Source of the DNA: Streptomyces ochraceiscleroticus
GTDB lineage: Bacteria > Actinomycetota > Actinomycetes > Streptomycetales > Streptomycetaceae
Length of the DNA: 64,000 bases
Reading direction: 5' to 3'
NCBI RefSeq assembly: GCF_000720485.1
Contig: NZ_JOAX01000002.1
Span: forward strand, 62,001-126,000
Below, piece by piece: positions 1 through 7,900 of this stretch; the first letter of the stretch is position 1; each line of letters opens with the position of its first letter. Position numbers and translations under genes: made by a program. Below the pieces are notes generated by a model that saw only the letters and a program-made list of their open reading frames with translations, was not told where the DNA came from and did not search any database.

Positions 1-336
1 ACGGCGTGCGTGGCCGGGGTGGCACTGGGGCTCTCCAAGGACCTGCTGCAGCGGACGGCGAGCGTGACGCTGAAGGAGCGCCGGAAGCTGGTCGTCGCGG
101 TGCGCGAGACGCCGCTGAACGGACAGACCCTCAAGCACCTGGTCGCCCTGGACGAGGCGGGCGCCGTGGTGCTGCCGGCCTCGCCCGCGTTCTACGCGGG
201 GGCGACGCACATCCAGGACCTGGTGGACTTCGTGGCGGGCCGGACGCTGGACGCGGCGGGCGTGCCGCACGGCCTGTACCGGCGCTGGTCGGGCGAGCTC
301 GGCGGCGCCGCAGGCGATGCCGGCAGAGCCCAGTGA
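1..336 (+). CDS. ubiX: UbiX-family flavin prenyltransferase (C-terminal part)
   Basis: The reading frame is open from the first base, so the 5' end lies outside the window; 111 residues are visible. The RETPLNG segment, the LPASPAFY segment and the IQDLVDFVAGRTLD helix are the conserved C-terminal signature of UbiX flavin prenyltransferases, which make the prenylated FMN needed by UbiD-type decarboxylases. With mqnE nearby, the likely role is serving the decarboxylase that removes the carboxyl group of the dihydroxynaphthoate intermediate in futalosine menaquinone synthesis; that assignment is inference. No partner UbiD is visible. The gene ends about 105 bp before the next start. Confidence 0.85.
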   Translation, partial: TACVAGVALGLSKDLLQRTASVTLKERRKLVVAVRETPLNGQTLKHLVALDEAGAVVLPASPAFYAGATHIQDLVDFVAGRTLDAAGVPHGLYRRWSGELGGAAGDAGRAQ

Positions 337-441
337 TCAATCTCTGTTTTTTACCTGGGATTGCAGGCTAAATCGTCCTGCATGCCTTAGATTCTGTAAT
401 CAGTAGTGGCAATGCGGAAAGATTGAAAGGTCGGGGACGCA
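337..441. promoter_or_regulatory. AT-rich promoter region of the AsnC/Lrp gene
   Basis: This short spacer is clearly less GC-rich than its surroundings. It holds a T6 tract (345-350), a small hairpin GCAGG/CCTGC (363-367 and 377-381), the palindrome GATT-CTGT-AATC (390-401) and a CAAT...ATTG pair (410-424). Lrp/AsnC regulators often bind such AT-rich imperfect palindromes at their own promoters, so autoregulation is plausible. No clear -35/-10 pair could be fixed. Confidence 0.4.
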
Positions 442-897
442 ATGGACGCGGTGGACAGGCAGCTCATCCAGGCACTGCGCGAGAACGGCAGGGCCTCGTA
501 CGCGGAGCTCGGCCGGCTGGTGGGCCTGTCCGGCCCCAGCGTCACGGACCGCATCAACCGGCTGGAGTCGGCCGGCGTGATCACCGGCTACCGCGCGACC
601 GTCGACGCCGCCTCGCTGGGCCTGGGTGTCACGGCGCTGGTCGGCATCTCGCTGTCGGACGCCACCGACCACGAGGAGCTCGCCCACCGGCTGCGCGAGC
701 TCAGCGAGATCGAGGACTGCTGGTTCATCGCGGGCGACGACTCGTACATGCTCAAGGTCCGGGTGGACGACGTGGACGGCCTGGAGCGGACCATCCGCCG
801 GCTCTCCGGCACCAAGGGCGTCTCGCGTACGCGCACCACGATCGTGCTCTCCACGAAGTGGGAGAACCGGGTCGGAGAGCTTCCCGAAGAGGGGTAG
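442..897 (+). CDS. Lrp/AsnC family transcriptional regulator
   Basis: This 151-residue protein has the standard family length. An N-terminal winged helix-turn-helix (residues 1-60, opening MDAVDRQLIQALRENGR) is followed by an RAM/ligand-binding alpha-beta domain (about 65-145). Such proteins form dimers and octamers that bind DNA and respond to an amino acid or a related small effector. It lies between ubiX and mqnE on the same strand, and mqnE starts 53 bp downstream, so it could be co-transcribed with or control the menaquinone genes. The effector cannot be read from the sequence. The ATG follows a purine-rich stretch (GGGGA) in an AT-rich leader. Confidence 0.9.
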   Translation: MDAVDRQLIQALRENGRASYAELGRLVGLSGPSVTDRINRLESAGVITGYRATVDAASLGLGVTALVGISLSDATDHEELAHRLRELSEIEDCWFIAGDDSYMLKVRVDDVDGLERTIRRLSGTKGVSRTRTTIVLSTKWENRVGELPEEG

Positions 898-950
898 GCG
901 TACGCTCGGTCGAGGTCGTATCGGTAGAAAACAATGGGAGGCGGACCGGA

Positions 951-2114
951 ATGGACGCTGGGCTCAAGCGCGAGCTGGAGGAGAAGGTCCACGCCGGTGA
1001 ACGGCTGACCCGCGAGGACGGCATCGCCCTCTACGAGTCCGACGACCTGGCGTGGCTCGGCGGCCTCGCGCACGAGGTGCGCACCCGCAAGAACGGCGAC
1101 GTCGTGCACTTCAACGTCAACCGTCACCTCAACATGACGAACGTGTGCACCGCCTCGTGCGCCTACTGCTCCTTCCAGCGCAAGCCGGGCGAGAAGGACG
1201 CGTACACGATGCGCATCGAGGAGGCCGTCCGCCTGGCCAAGGCCATGGAGAACGAGAACCTCACCGAGCTGCACATCGTCAACGGTCTGCACCCGAACCT
1301 GCCCTGGCGTTACTACCCCCGCTCCCTGAAGGCCCTCAAGGAAGCCCTGCCGAACGTCGGGCTGAAGGCCTTCACGGCAACGGAGATCCACCACTTCGAG
1401 TCCATCTCGGGCATGGACGCCTCGGACATCCTCGACGAGCTGATCGAGGCCGGCCTGGAGTCGCTGACCGGCGGCGGTGCGGAGATCTTCGACTGGGAGA
1501 TCCGGCAGCACATTGTCGACCACCGCACCCACTGGGAGGACTGGTCGCGGATCCACCGCCTGGCGCACGAGAAGGGGCTCAAGACCCCGAGCACCATGCT
1601 GTACGGGCACATCGAGGAGCCGCGCCACCGCGTGGACCACGTGCTGCGGCTGCGCGAGCTGCAGGACGAGACCGGCGGCTTCCAGGTCTTCATCCCGCTG
1701 CGCTACCAGCACGACTTCGTGGACATGCAGGACGGCAAGGTCCGCAACAAGCTGCAGGCCCGCACGACCATGGCCACCGGCGCCGAGGCCCTGAAGACCT
1801 TCGCGGTCTCCCGCCTCCTCTTCGACAACGTGCCGCACGTGAAGTGCTTCTGGGTCATGCACGGCCTGCAGACCACGCAGCTCGCGCTGCAGCACGGCGC
1901 GGACGACATGGACGGCTCGGTCGTCGAGTACAAGATCACGCACGACGCCGACAACTACGGCACGCCGAACAAGCTCACCCGCGAGGACCTGCTGGACCTC
2001 ATCACGGACGCGGGCTTCCGGCCGGTCGAGCGGAACACCCGGTACGAGATCATCCGCGAGTACCCGGGCCCGGACGCGAACCGCCGCGAGGAGCCGCAGC
2101 CGATGCGGGTGTGA
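951..2114 (+). CDS. mqnE: Aminofutalosine synthase MqnE (radical SAM)
   Basis: MqnE is the radical-SAM enzyme that joins 3-[(1-carboxyvinyl)oxy]benzoate to the adenosyl radical, giving 6-amino-6-deoxyfutalosine, an early committed step of futalosine menaquinone synthesis. The 387-residue product carries the CxxxCxxC iron-sulfur motif at C66, C70 and C73 (CTASCAYC), followed by the TIM-barrel body and the conserved GGGAEIFD and HGADDMDG segments typical of MqnE rather than MqnC. The start was set at ATG 951 because GGGAGG lies 9 bases upstream; the frame is open much further 5' but that part is a shadow of the AsnC gene. mqnA and mqnC lie about 11 kb downstream. Confidence 0.95.
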   Translation: MDAGLKRELEEKVHAGERLTREDGIALYESDDLAWLGGLAHEVRTRKNGDVVHFNVNRHLNMTNVCTASCAYCSFQRKPGEKDAYTMRIEEAVRLAKAMENENLTELHIVNGLHPNLPWRYYPRSLKALKEALPNVGLKAFTATEIHHFESISGMDASDILDELIEAGLESLTGGGAEIFDWEIRQHIVDHRTHWEDWSRIHRLAHEKGLKTPSTMLYGHIEEPRHRVDHVLRLRELQDETGGFQVFIPLRYQHDFVDMQDGKVRNKLQARTTMATGAEALKTFAVSRLLFDNVPHVKCFWVMHGLQTTQLALQHGADDMDGSVVEYKITHDADNYGTPNKLTREDLLDLITDAGFRPVERNTRYEIIREYPGPDANRREEPQPMRV

Positions 2115-2130
2115 CGGAAAGAGCTTTTCG

Positions 2131-2187
2131 GTCACCGGAGTGACGAATTAGGGTCCAGGTCATGAGCGTGCGCTTCGACCTGGACCC
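2131..2187 (+). promoter_or_regulatory. Inverted repeats over promoter and start codon of the GNAT gene
   Basis: Two inverted repeats are stacked here. GTCAC-CGGA-GTGAC (2131-2144) lies just upstream of a TAGGGT -10-like box (2149-2154), which is 7 bases before the ATG and so suggests a leaderless transcript. GGGTCCAGGTC (2151-2161) and GACCTGGACCC (2177-2187) are perfect 11-base arms flanking 15 bases that contain the start codon. Either arm pair could be a DNA operator; if transcription starts further upstream, the second would be an mRNA hairpin exposing or hiding the start. Confidence 0.5.
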
Positions 2188-2686
2188 TTCTGTCACCCCT
2201 GAACTGCGCGACGGCATCTGCTCGCTGTGGGCGGATGTCTCGAACGCCGGCGGGGCTGTCGGGTTCGTGCCGCCCGTGACCGGCGAGGACATCCGTCCCG
2301 AGCTGATCAGGCACCTGGCCGCGATGGCCGAGGGCCGGGCGCGCCTGGTCGTCGGCCGGGACGCGGACGGCACACCGCTGGCGACCGCCTTCTTGTACGA
2401 GAACACGCACCGGCTCATGCGGCACTGGCTGTGGGTCTACAGCGTGATGGTGCACCCCTCCTTGCAGGGACAGGGCGTGGGCCGCGCGCTGATGGCGGCG
2501 GTCGAGGACGCCGCGCGTGGCACCGAAGGGATACGCGCGATCCGGCTCACCTGCCGCGGCGGCACCGGAGCGGACCGCTTCTACGCCTCCTGCGGATACA
2601 AGGAGGTCGGCCGGGTCCCCGACGCCATCAAGGTCGGCGACGACGACTACCGCGACGACGTCACCATGTGGCACGAGCTGCACTGA
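2162..2686 (+). CDS. GNAT family N-acetyltransferase
   Basis: This 174-residue protein has the acetyl-CoA-binding motif A of the GNAT fold near residue 100 (VHPSLQGQGVGRALM), followed by the RLTCRGGTGADRFY segment and the C-terminal Y-GY strand, as in small-molecule or protein acetyltransferases. The substrate is unknown. It stands alone between mqnE and a DUF4229 gene. The ATG at 2162 has no Shine-Dalgarno sequence and sits 7 bases after a TAGGGT box, so it may be translated from a leaderless mRNA; the start codon is also enclosed by an 11-bp inverted repeat described separately. Confidence 0.85.
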   Translation: MSVRFDLDPSVTPELRDGICSLWADVSNAGGAVGFVPPVTGEDIRPELIRHLAAMAEGRARLVVGRDADGTPLATAFLYENTHRLMRHWLWVYSVMVHPSLQGQGVGRALMAAVEDAARGTEGIRAIRLTCRGGTGADRFYASCGYKEVGRVPDAIKVGDDDYRDDVTMWHELH

Positions 2687-2715
2687 GGCGGCCGGGTCCG
2701 GGGGCGGGAAAGATC

Positions 2716-2780
2716 GCACAGACTGCTGTGCTTGACTGGATGCAGACCCTTTCGGTTGTCGTTGAGAAGAAGGTCCGACC
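2716..2780 (+). promoter_or_regulatory. Promoter region of the DUF4229 gene
   Basis: The palindrome GCACAG-ACTG-CTGTGC (2716-2731) abuts a TTGACT -35-like box, and AAGAAGG (2767-2773) is the ribosome-binding site 7 bases before the GTG at 2781. A convincing -10 box is not visible. Confidence 0.35.
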
Positions 2781-3068
2781 GTGAGCAGCCAGAAGCACGC
2801 CGCACTCCTGTACACCGCTTCCCGTCTGGGCCTCTTCGTCGTCTGCTTCGCGGTCGTCTGGGGCCTCGCGTACCTGCGCGTCATCCCGCTGGGTATCGGT
2901 GACTCGAACATCATCTGGCTGCTGCTGCTCGCCATCGTGATCTCCGCGCCGCTCAGCTTCGTGCTGCTGCGCAAGCAGCGGGACGCGATGTCCCAGCAGA
3001 TCGTGGCCAAGGTGGACCGCCAGAAGGAGCGGCTCGCCGCCAACCGCAGCCAGGAGGACGGCGTCTGA
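2781..3068 (+). CDS. DUF4229 domain-containing small membrane protein
   Basis: A 95-residue protein with two predicted transmembrane helices (about 9-30 and 41-62) and a charged C-terminal tail facing one side (RKQRDAMSQQI... to the end). This matches the DUF4229 family found in actinobacteria next to menaquinone and respiratory genes; its function is unknown. GTG was chosen as start because AAGG lies just upstream. A hairpin at 3121-3156 ends the unit. The family assignment rests on length, topology and context. Confidence 0.75.
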   Translation: MSSQKHAALLYTASRLGLFVVCFAVVWGLAYLRVIPLGIGDSNIIWLLLLAIVISAPLSFVLLRKQRDAMSQQIVAKVDRQKERLAANRSQEDGV

Positions 3069-3120
3069 GACCGCCCGGCCGCCGGCCCTTCGGCGTGTAA
3101 GACGCCTCACACACCGCGCC

Positions 3121-3156
3121 CGCCCGCCCGTGGAGTTTCCGCTCCACCGGCGGGCG
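3121..3156 (+). terminator. Hairpin terminator after DUF4229 gene
   Basis: Arms 3121-3135 and 3142-3156 pair over 15 positions with one C-C mismatch around the loop TTTCCG. There is no U tract, as is usual for Streptomyces terminators. Confidence 0.65.
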
Positions 3157-3204
3157 TTGGCGTATCCCGTCCGGTGCGGTGGCGGGTGATGCCAAAGATT
3201 TTCT

Positions 3205-3241
3205 TTGAGTGTCCCAAAGTTCAAGTGTTAACGTATCGGAC
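3205..3241 (+). promoter_or_regulatory. Promoter of the Cys leader peptide / symporter transcript
   Basis: TTGAGT (3205-3210) and TAACGT (3229-3234) are separated by 18 bases. The expected start point, 7 bases after the -10 box, is the A of the leader ATG at 3242, so the leader peptide mRNA is predicted to be leaderless. Confidence 0.6.
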
Positions 3242-3346
3242 ATGAAGACAGCAGTAGCGCACTCGTTCCCCATGAGCCTCACGCTCGTGGCGCGCCTGCA
3301 CGTCGATCTTTGCCGCTGTGAGTCCGCGGCCTGTTGCCGCCGTTGA
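3242..3346 (+). CDS. Cysteine-rich leader peptide (34 codons)
   Basis: A short ORF starting ATG at the predicted transcription start encodes a peptide with a VARLHVDLCR core and ends CESAACCRR, with Cys codons at positions 24, 26, 31 and 32. Peptides with a LxxRxHVDLxRxxSAxC pattern precede sulfur- and cysteine-related genes in many actinobacteria. The mycobacterial examples act as leaderless upstream ORFs that release the downstream ribosome-binding site when cysteine is scarce. An internal ATG at 3272 would give a 24-codon version. It lies 102 bp before the symporter gene, which suggests cysteine/cystine-responsive attenuation. Confidence 0.7.
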   Translation: MKTAVAHSFPMSLTLVARLHVDLCRCESAACCRR

Positions 3347-3448
3347 CGTCCCCGCGACGTTCACCGCAGCGGCCGGAGATCCCGCAAACGGACCTCCTGG
3401 CGCTCCACGCCTCGTCCCGAAAGCCTGCACGCACCCGGAGTGTGCCCG
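3347..3448 (+). promoter_or_regulatory. Presumed attenuation region between leader and symporter
   Basis: This transcribed spacer contains pyrimidine-rich CCTCC and CTCC stretches (around 3386-3400) able to pair with the symporter ribosome-binding site GGAG at 3437-3440, and a competing GGAG near 3375. A switch between these pairings, governed by ribosomes stalled on the leader Cys codons, would fit the known leaderless Cys-leader mechanism. The exact fold is inferred, not calculated. Confidence 0.35.
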
Positions 3449-4792
3449 TTGTCCACGTCTTCCGAGACCCCCTCTCCCAAGACCTCCCGCATACCGAAGG
3501 TCCCCTTCTGGGCGCAGATCCTGCTGGGTCTCGTCCTCGGTGTGCTCCTCGGCTGGATCGCCAAGAGCGGCGACATCGGCTGGCTGGTCACCACCCTCGG
3601 CAAGATCGGTGAGCTCTTCGTCCAGCTCCTGAAGCTGGCCGTCGCCCCGCTGGTCTTCTTCGCCATCGTGGTGTCGATCACCAACCTGCGGCAGGTCAAC
3701 AACGCCGCCAGGCTCGCCACCCGCACCCTGCTCTGGTTCATGGTCACCTCGCTGATCGCCGTCGCGATCGGCCTGGCGATCGGCCTGGTCACCAACCCCG
3801 GCTCCGGCACGGGCCTCACGCCCGCCGACGGCTCCAAGCCCGACCACGCCGGTACCTGGATCGACTTCCTGACCGGGATCATCCCGACCGACATCATCAC
3901 GCCCTTCACCGAGCTGCAGGTCCTGCAGATCGTCTTCATGGCGGCCGTCGTCGGCATCGCGGCGCTCCAGCTCGGCGAGAAGGCCGAGCCGGTCCTCAAG
4001 CTCAGCCGCTCGGCGCTCGAACTGCTCCAGAAGGCCCTGTGGTGGGTCATCCGGCTGGCCCCGCTGGGCACCGTCGGCCTCATCGGCAACGCGATCGCCA
4101 CGTACGGCTGGAACCTCATCGGCAAGTACGCGACCTTCACCGTCGACATCTACGTCGGCTGCGCGCTGGTGATGTTCGGCGTGTACCCGCTGCTGCTGGC
4201 GACCGTCGCCAAGGTCAGCCCGCTGCAGTTCTTCAAGGGCGCCTGGCCCGCCATCCAGCTCGCGTTCGTCTCGCGCTCCTCGGTCGGCACCATGCCGGTC
4301 ACCCAGAAGGTCACCGAGCGCCTCGGCGTCCCGAAGGAGTACGCGTCCTTCGCGGTCCCCTTCGGCTCGACGACCAAGATGGACGGCTGCGCCTCGATCT
4401 ACCCGGCGCTCGCCGCGATCTTCATCGCGCAGATCTTCGACGTCCCGCTGAACGTGGGTGACTACGTCCTGATCGCCTTCGTCTCGGTCATCGGCTCGGC
4501 CGCCACCGCCGGCCTCACCGGCGCCACGGTCATGCTGACCCTGACCCTCTCCACGCTGGGCCTCCCGCTGGCCGGTGTCGGTCTCCTCATGGCCATCGAC
4601 CCGATCCTGGACATGATGCGGACCGCCACCAACGTGGCCGGCCAGGCCGTCATCCCGATCCTGGTCTCCGCCAAGGAGAAGATCCTGGACCGGGAGGCGT
4701 ACGCCAACGCCACCAGCATCAGCCTGGACGGCGACCCCGAGGCGGCGACCACCGCCGTCGAGGCCGACCGGAAGGTGTCGGTCCCGGCCTGA
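3449..4792 (+). CDS. Dicarboxylate/amino acid:cation symporter (DAACS family)
   Basis: A sodium- or proton-coupled inner-membrane carrier of about 447 residues with the DAACS fold: multiple hydrophobic helices, a serine-rich re-entrant segment SRSSVGTMP near residue 275 and the STTKMDGCA cation-binding signature near 307, a variant of the usual NMDGT. Family substrates include C4-dicarboxylates, aspartate/glutamate and cystine. The Cys-rich leader upstream favours cystine, which is inference. TTG 3449 is preferred because GGAG ends 8 bases before it; GTG 3440 in the same frame overlaps that site. A hairpin terminator follows at 4811-4849. Confidence 0.9.
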   Translation: MSTSSETPSPKTSRIPKVPFWAQILLGLVLGVLLGWIAKSGDIGWLVTTLGKIGELFVQLLKLAVAPLVFFAIVVSITNLRQVNNAARLATRTLLWFMVTSLIAVAIGLAIGLVTNPGSGTGLTPADGSKPDHAGTWIDFLTGIIPTDIITPFTELQVLQIVFMAAVVGIAALQLGEKAEPVLKLSRSALELLQKALWWVIRLAPLGTVGLIGNAIATYGWNLIGKYATFTVDIYVGCALVMFGVYPLLLATVAKVSPLQFFKGAWPAIQLAFVSRSSVGTMPVTQKVTERLGVPKEYASFAVPFGSTTKMDGCASIYPALAAIFIAQIFDVPLNVGDYVLIAFVSVIGSAATAGLTGATVMLTLTLSTLGLPLAGVGLLMAIDPILDMMRTATNVAGQAVIPILVSAKEKILDREAYANATSISLDGDPEAATTAVEADRKVSVPA

Positions 4793-4810
4793 CCCGCCCT
4801 CGTACGTCCG

Positions 4811-4849
4811 GCACCGCGCCCCGAAGTCACCGGCTCCGGGGCGCGGTGC
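4811..4849 (+). terminator. Hairpin terminator after symporter gene
   Basis: Perfect 13-base arms 4811-4823 and 4837-4849 (GCACCGCGCCCCG and its complement) enclose a 13-base loop, 19 bp past the stop codon. Confidence 0.7.
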
Positions 4850-4910
4850 GTTGTGCGGGGCTTTCCCGGCATCTGGCCCGAAGGGGACCATCGTCCCGGG
4901 GTGGCGGTCC

Positions 4911-4931
4911 GTAAACTTACTTGGCGGTAAG
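4911..4931 (+). promoter_or_regulatory. TetR autoregulatory operator (copy 1)
   Basis: The inverted repeat CTTAC-N6-GTAAG (4916-4920, 4927-4931) overlaps a TAAACT -10-like box (4912-4917). The pattern GTAAA-N-TTACTT-N4-GTAAG is repeated at 7901-7921, with 16 of 21 positions identical, over the divergent reductase/thiolase promoters. The shared, promoter-overlapping repeats are best explained as binding sites of the TetR protein encoded just downstream. Confidence 0.65.
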
Positions 4932-4955
4932 CGGCGGGGTGGAAGGACGTTCGGT

Positions 4956-5606
4956 GTGGGTGGCGTGAAGAGCAAGCGGGTGCCGCGGGCGGTGCGCGAG
5001 CAGCAGATGATGGACGCGGCCGTGCTGACGTTCGCGCGGCGGGGGTACCGGGCCGCCTCGATGGACGAGATCGCCGAGGTCGCCGGGGTGTCCAAGCCGC
5101 TGGTCTACCTCTATCTGAACTCCAAGGAGGAGCTGTTCACCGCGGTCATCCAGCGGGAGGCGGCGGCGCTGGTCGCGGCCGTGCGGGGCGCCGTGGAGCA
5201 GGGCGCCGCGGCCGACCGGCAGCTCTGGAGCGGGCTGAAGGGCTTCTTCGCGCACACCGCCGAGCATCCGGAGGGGTGGGCGGTGCTGCACCAGCAGGCG
5301 CGTACGCACGGCGAGCCGTTCGCCCTTGAGGTCGCCGCGATGCGCGCGGAGATCATCGAGTTCGTGACCGGCCTGATCGGTGCCGCGGCGCGGGAGGCGG
5401 GCTGCGACGAGAGCCTGGCCGAGCGCGAGGTGTCGGGGCTGGCCCATGCGCTCGTCGGCTCCGCCGAGTCGCTCGCCGAGTGGGCCAACGCCCGCCCGGA
5501 GGACGCCCGCCCCTCCGCCAAGGAGACCGCGGCGACGCTGATGAACTTCGCCTGGACCGGCCTCGGCCCCCTGATGGGTGGCGAGCGGTGGGCGCCCGGC
5601 GGGTGA
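4956..5606 (+). CDS. TetR family regulator of the fatty-acyl genes
   Basis: A 216-residue TetR regulator. The N-terminal helix-turn-helix (about residues 15-65) includes MDEIAEVAGVSKPLVYLYLNSKEELF; the C-terminal half (70-210) is an all-helical ligand pocket. GTG 4956 is used because GGAAGGA lies 8 bases upstream; the frame is open further 5'. It is convergent with the hydratase/reductase genes, and an operator-like repeat in its own promoter recurs between the reductase and thiolase genes, so it likely represses itself and the whole acyl block. An acyl-CoA effector is likely but inferred from context. Confidence 0.9.
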   Translation: MGGVKSKRVPRAVREQQMMDAAVLTFARRGYRAASMDEIAEVAGVSKPLVYLYLNSKEELFTAVIQREAAALVAAVRGAVEQGAAADRQLWSGLKGFFAHTAEHPEGWAVLHQQARTHGEPFALEVAAMRAEIIEFVTGLIGAAAREAGCDESLAEREVSGLAHALVGSAESLAEWANARPEDARPSAKETAATLMNFAWTGLGPLMGGERWAPGG

Positions 5607-5678
5607 CCTCGCGCGGAAGGGCGGCCGCGGCGGCGCGGCGGGGTCCGGGCCGTGCCGCCGCGACGACCCGCGCGGGGG

Positions 5679-6551
5679 TCATCCAGGTATTCGGATGTTC
5701 CCCTCCAGATGGATGCGCTCTTTTCGGCCGGATCGGCTGCCCAGTCGGAAGGCGTGGCCGTCGGAGCCGTAGGTGACGGTCGCCGGGAGCAGGACCGGGG
5801 CGCGGAAGCGGGCGGTGAGGTGCACTGCCGGGGCGTCGGCCGGTACGGCCTCGGCGGCGCACCGCGCGATGGTCCACATGCCGTGTGCGAGGGCGCGCGG
5901 GAAGCCGAGCGCGCGGGCGGTCAGCGGGTGGAGGTGGATGGGGTTGTAGTCGCCGGAGACGGCGGCGTGCCGGCGGCCGAGGTCGGCGGCCAGCTTCCAC
6001 TCGTCACAAAACGGCAGCTCGGGGGTGGCGGGATCGTCCGGCGGGGGAGTGCTCGCCGTGGCCTCCGTCCGGTGCCGGGCCAGGTACGTGCTGCGGTCCT
6101 CCCACACCAGTTCGCCGCCCCGCCGCGCCTCCGTGACCAGGACGGCCTCGGTGCCGCGCCGGTGCGGGCGCAGTTCCTGTGCGTACACCGTCAGGTCCAG
6201 CGGCCGGTCCGCGTACAGCGGCGCGTGCTGGGCGATCTCGATCGTGGTGTGCACGAGGCCGAGCATCGGGAGCGGGAAGCTCCGGGCGCTCATCAGCCGC
6301 GCGGCCAGCGGGAAGCCGAGGATGTGCGGATAGGTGACCGGCAGTACCGGGCCGGGCGCGCCGAAGCCGCACACCTCGGCGTACGCGGCGGTGCGCGCCG
6401 CGTCGGCCCGTACGCCGGGCAGCGTGAGCCGTACGGCGGGCAGCGGCGCGTCCGCCCGCGGCCGCTTGCCCATCCCGGTCACCGCCCCCTTGGCCAGCGC
6501 GGGCATCAGCCGCGGCGCGCGCGGGAGGGAAATCTCCGGCAGCACAGACAT
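5679..6551 (-). CDS. MaoC-like (R)-specific enoyl hydratase / 3-hydroxyacyl-ACP dehydratase
   Basis: A roughly 290-residue double-hotdog protein. The hydratase-2 motif GDYNPIHLHPLTARALGF near the C-terminal third, with its catalytic Asp and His, followed by AHGMWTIARC, identifies the MaoC family, closest in layout to mycobacterial HtdX. It would reversibly hydrate trans-2-enoyl thioesters, paired with the reductase encoded immediately upstream. ATG 6551 overlaps the reductase stop by one base; GTG 6554 is an equally usable start. This tight overlap indicates translational coupling in a two-gene minus-strand operon. Confidence 0.85.
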   Translation of the reverse strand: MSVLPEISLPRAPRLMPALAKGAVTGMGKRPRADAPLPAVRLTLPGVRADAARTAAYAEVCGFGAPGPVLPVTYPHILGFPLAARLMSARSFPLPMLGLVHTTIEIAQHAPLYADRPLDLTVYAQELRPHRRGTEAVLVTEARRGGELVWEDRSTYLARHRTEATASTPPPDDPATPELPFCDEWKLAADLGRRHAAVSGDYNPIHLHPLTARALGFPRALAHGMWTIARCAAEAVPADAPAVHLTARFRAPVLLPATVTYGSDGHAFRLGSRSGRKERIHLEGNIRIPG

Positions 6552-7879
6552 CACGCCCCCAGCAGGCTCTGCCCGCAGACCCGGACGACCTGGCCGTTGA
6601 CGCCGCCGGAGGCCGGGCTCGCGAGCCAGGCGATGGTCTCGGCGACATCGACCGGCAGGCCGCCCTGGCCGAGGGAGTTCATCCGGCGGCCGGCCTCCCG
6701 GATGAAGAGCGGTACGGCGGCGGTCATCCTGGTCTCGATGAAGCCGGGCGCCACGGCGTTGACCGTCACGCCGTACTCCTCCGCGGCCCGCGGCGCCAGC
6801 GAGCGGACCAGCCCGATGATCCCGGCCTTGCTCGCCGCGTAGTTGGTCTGCCCGGTGTTGCCCGCGATGCCGGCGATGGACGCGGTGGCGATCACCCGGC
6901 CCGTGCCGCGCCGCAGCGTGCCGGCGGCCAGCAGGTGATCGGTGGTCCGCAGGACGGAGGCCAGATTGACGTCCAGTACGGAATCCCAGCGGTCGGCCGC
7001 CATGTTGGCCAGCCGCCGGTCGCGCGTGATGCCCGCGTTGTGGACGAGGACGTCCAGCCCGTCGGGGAGCGCGGCGGCGATCCGCTCGCCCGCGTCCGGC
7101 GCGGTGATGTCCAGCGTGAGGGCCTGCCCGCCCAGCCGCTCGGCGACCGCCCGCGCGTCCGCCTCGGCCTGCGGCACGTCCAGGCAGACCAGCCGCGCGC
7201 CGTACCGGGCCAGCGTCTCCGCGACCGCCGCGCCGATGCCCCGCGCGGCGCCGGTCACCAGCGCGGTACGCCCGTCCAGCGGCCGGTCCCAGTCGCCGGG
7301 GACGGGCACGTCATCGGCCGCTGCGACGCCGATGACCTGCCCGCTCACGTATGCGGACCGGGGCGAGAGCAGGAAGCGCAGGGTGGACTCCGCGGCCCCG
7401 GCGGACGCCGGTGCCAGCCGCAGCAGGTGTGCCGTGCGGCCGCGGCCGACCTCCTTGCCGAGCGACCGCACGAATCCTTCGAGGGCCTGCTGCGCGGCGG
7501 CCTGGTGATGGTCCGTCGGGTCGGGTGCCGAGCCGAGTACGACCAGCCGGGCGTCGTCCGTCAGCGACCGCAGCACGGGGTGCAGCCCGTCGTACACCTC
7601 GCGCAGGGCGGCCACGTCGCCCGCGCCGGTGGCGTCCACGACGACCGCCGCGTACCGCGCCCCGGCCTGGCGCGAGGTGTGCACCGGCAGCCCGGCGCGG
7701 GCCAGCACCGCCGCGGGCTCGACCGTGCTCCTGCTCGCCGTCAGATGCAGCAGCGGCCCGTCCAGTACCGGCCGTTCCGCGCTCCACCGGTGCAGCGGCG
7801 CCGGCTGCGGCAGCCCCAGCCGCCGGGTCACGAAGCGGCCCGGACCGGATTGCGTGAAACGAAGGTAGCGATCGGGCAT
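6551..7879 (-). CDS. fabG: 3-oxoacyl-ACP/CoA reductase, high-molecular-weight FabG4 type
   Basis: A 442-residue SDR enzyme that is longer than ordinary FabG (about 245). Residues 1-195 form a non-catalytic Rossmann-like domain, and the catalytic SDR domain follows, with TGAARGIG at 209-216, NAG at 281-283, N305, S334, Y347 and K351. This two-domain layout is that of mycobacterial FabG4, which prefers long-chain CoA substrates and NADH. The order hydratase-reductase divergent from a FadA-like thiolase also matches htdX-fabG4-fadA2 in mycobacteria. Transcription starts in the shared operator region at 7901-7926. Confidence 0.9.
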   Translation of the reverse strand: MPDRYLRFTQSGPGRFVTRRLGLPQPAPLHRWSAERPVLDGPLLHLTASRSTVEPAAVLARAGLPVHTSRQAGARYAAVVVDATGAGDVAALREVYDGLHPVLRSLTDDARLVVLGSAPDPTDHHQAAAQQALEGFVRSLGKEVGRGRTAHLLRLAPASAGAAESTLRFLLSPRSAYVSGQVIGVAAADDVPVPGDWDRPLDGRTALVTGAARGIGAAVAETLARYGARLVCLDVPQAEADARAVAERLGGQALTLDITAPDAGERIAAALPDGLDVLVHNAGITRDRRLANMAADRWDSVLDVNLASVLRTTDHLLAAGTLRRGTGRVIATASIAGIAGNTGQTNYAASKAGIIGLVRSLAPRAAEEYGVTVNAVAPGFIETRMTAAVPLFIREAGRRMNSLGQGGLPVDVAETIAWLASPASGGVNGQVVRVCGQSLLGA

Positions 7880-7900
7880 TGGCCGGCTCCTGGATCTCGC

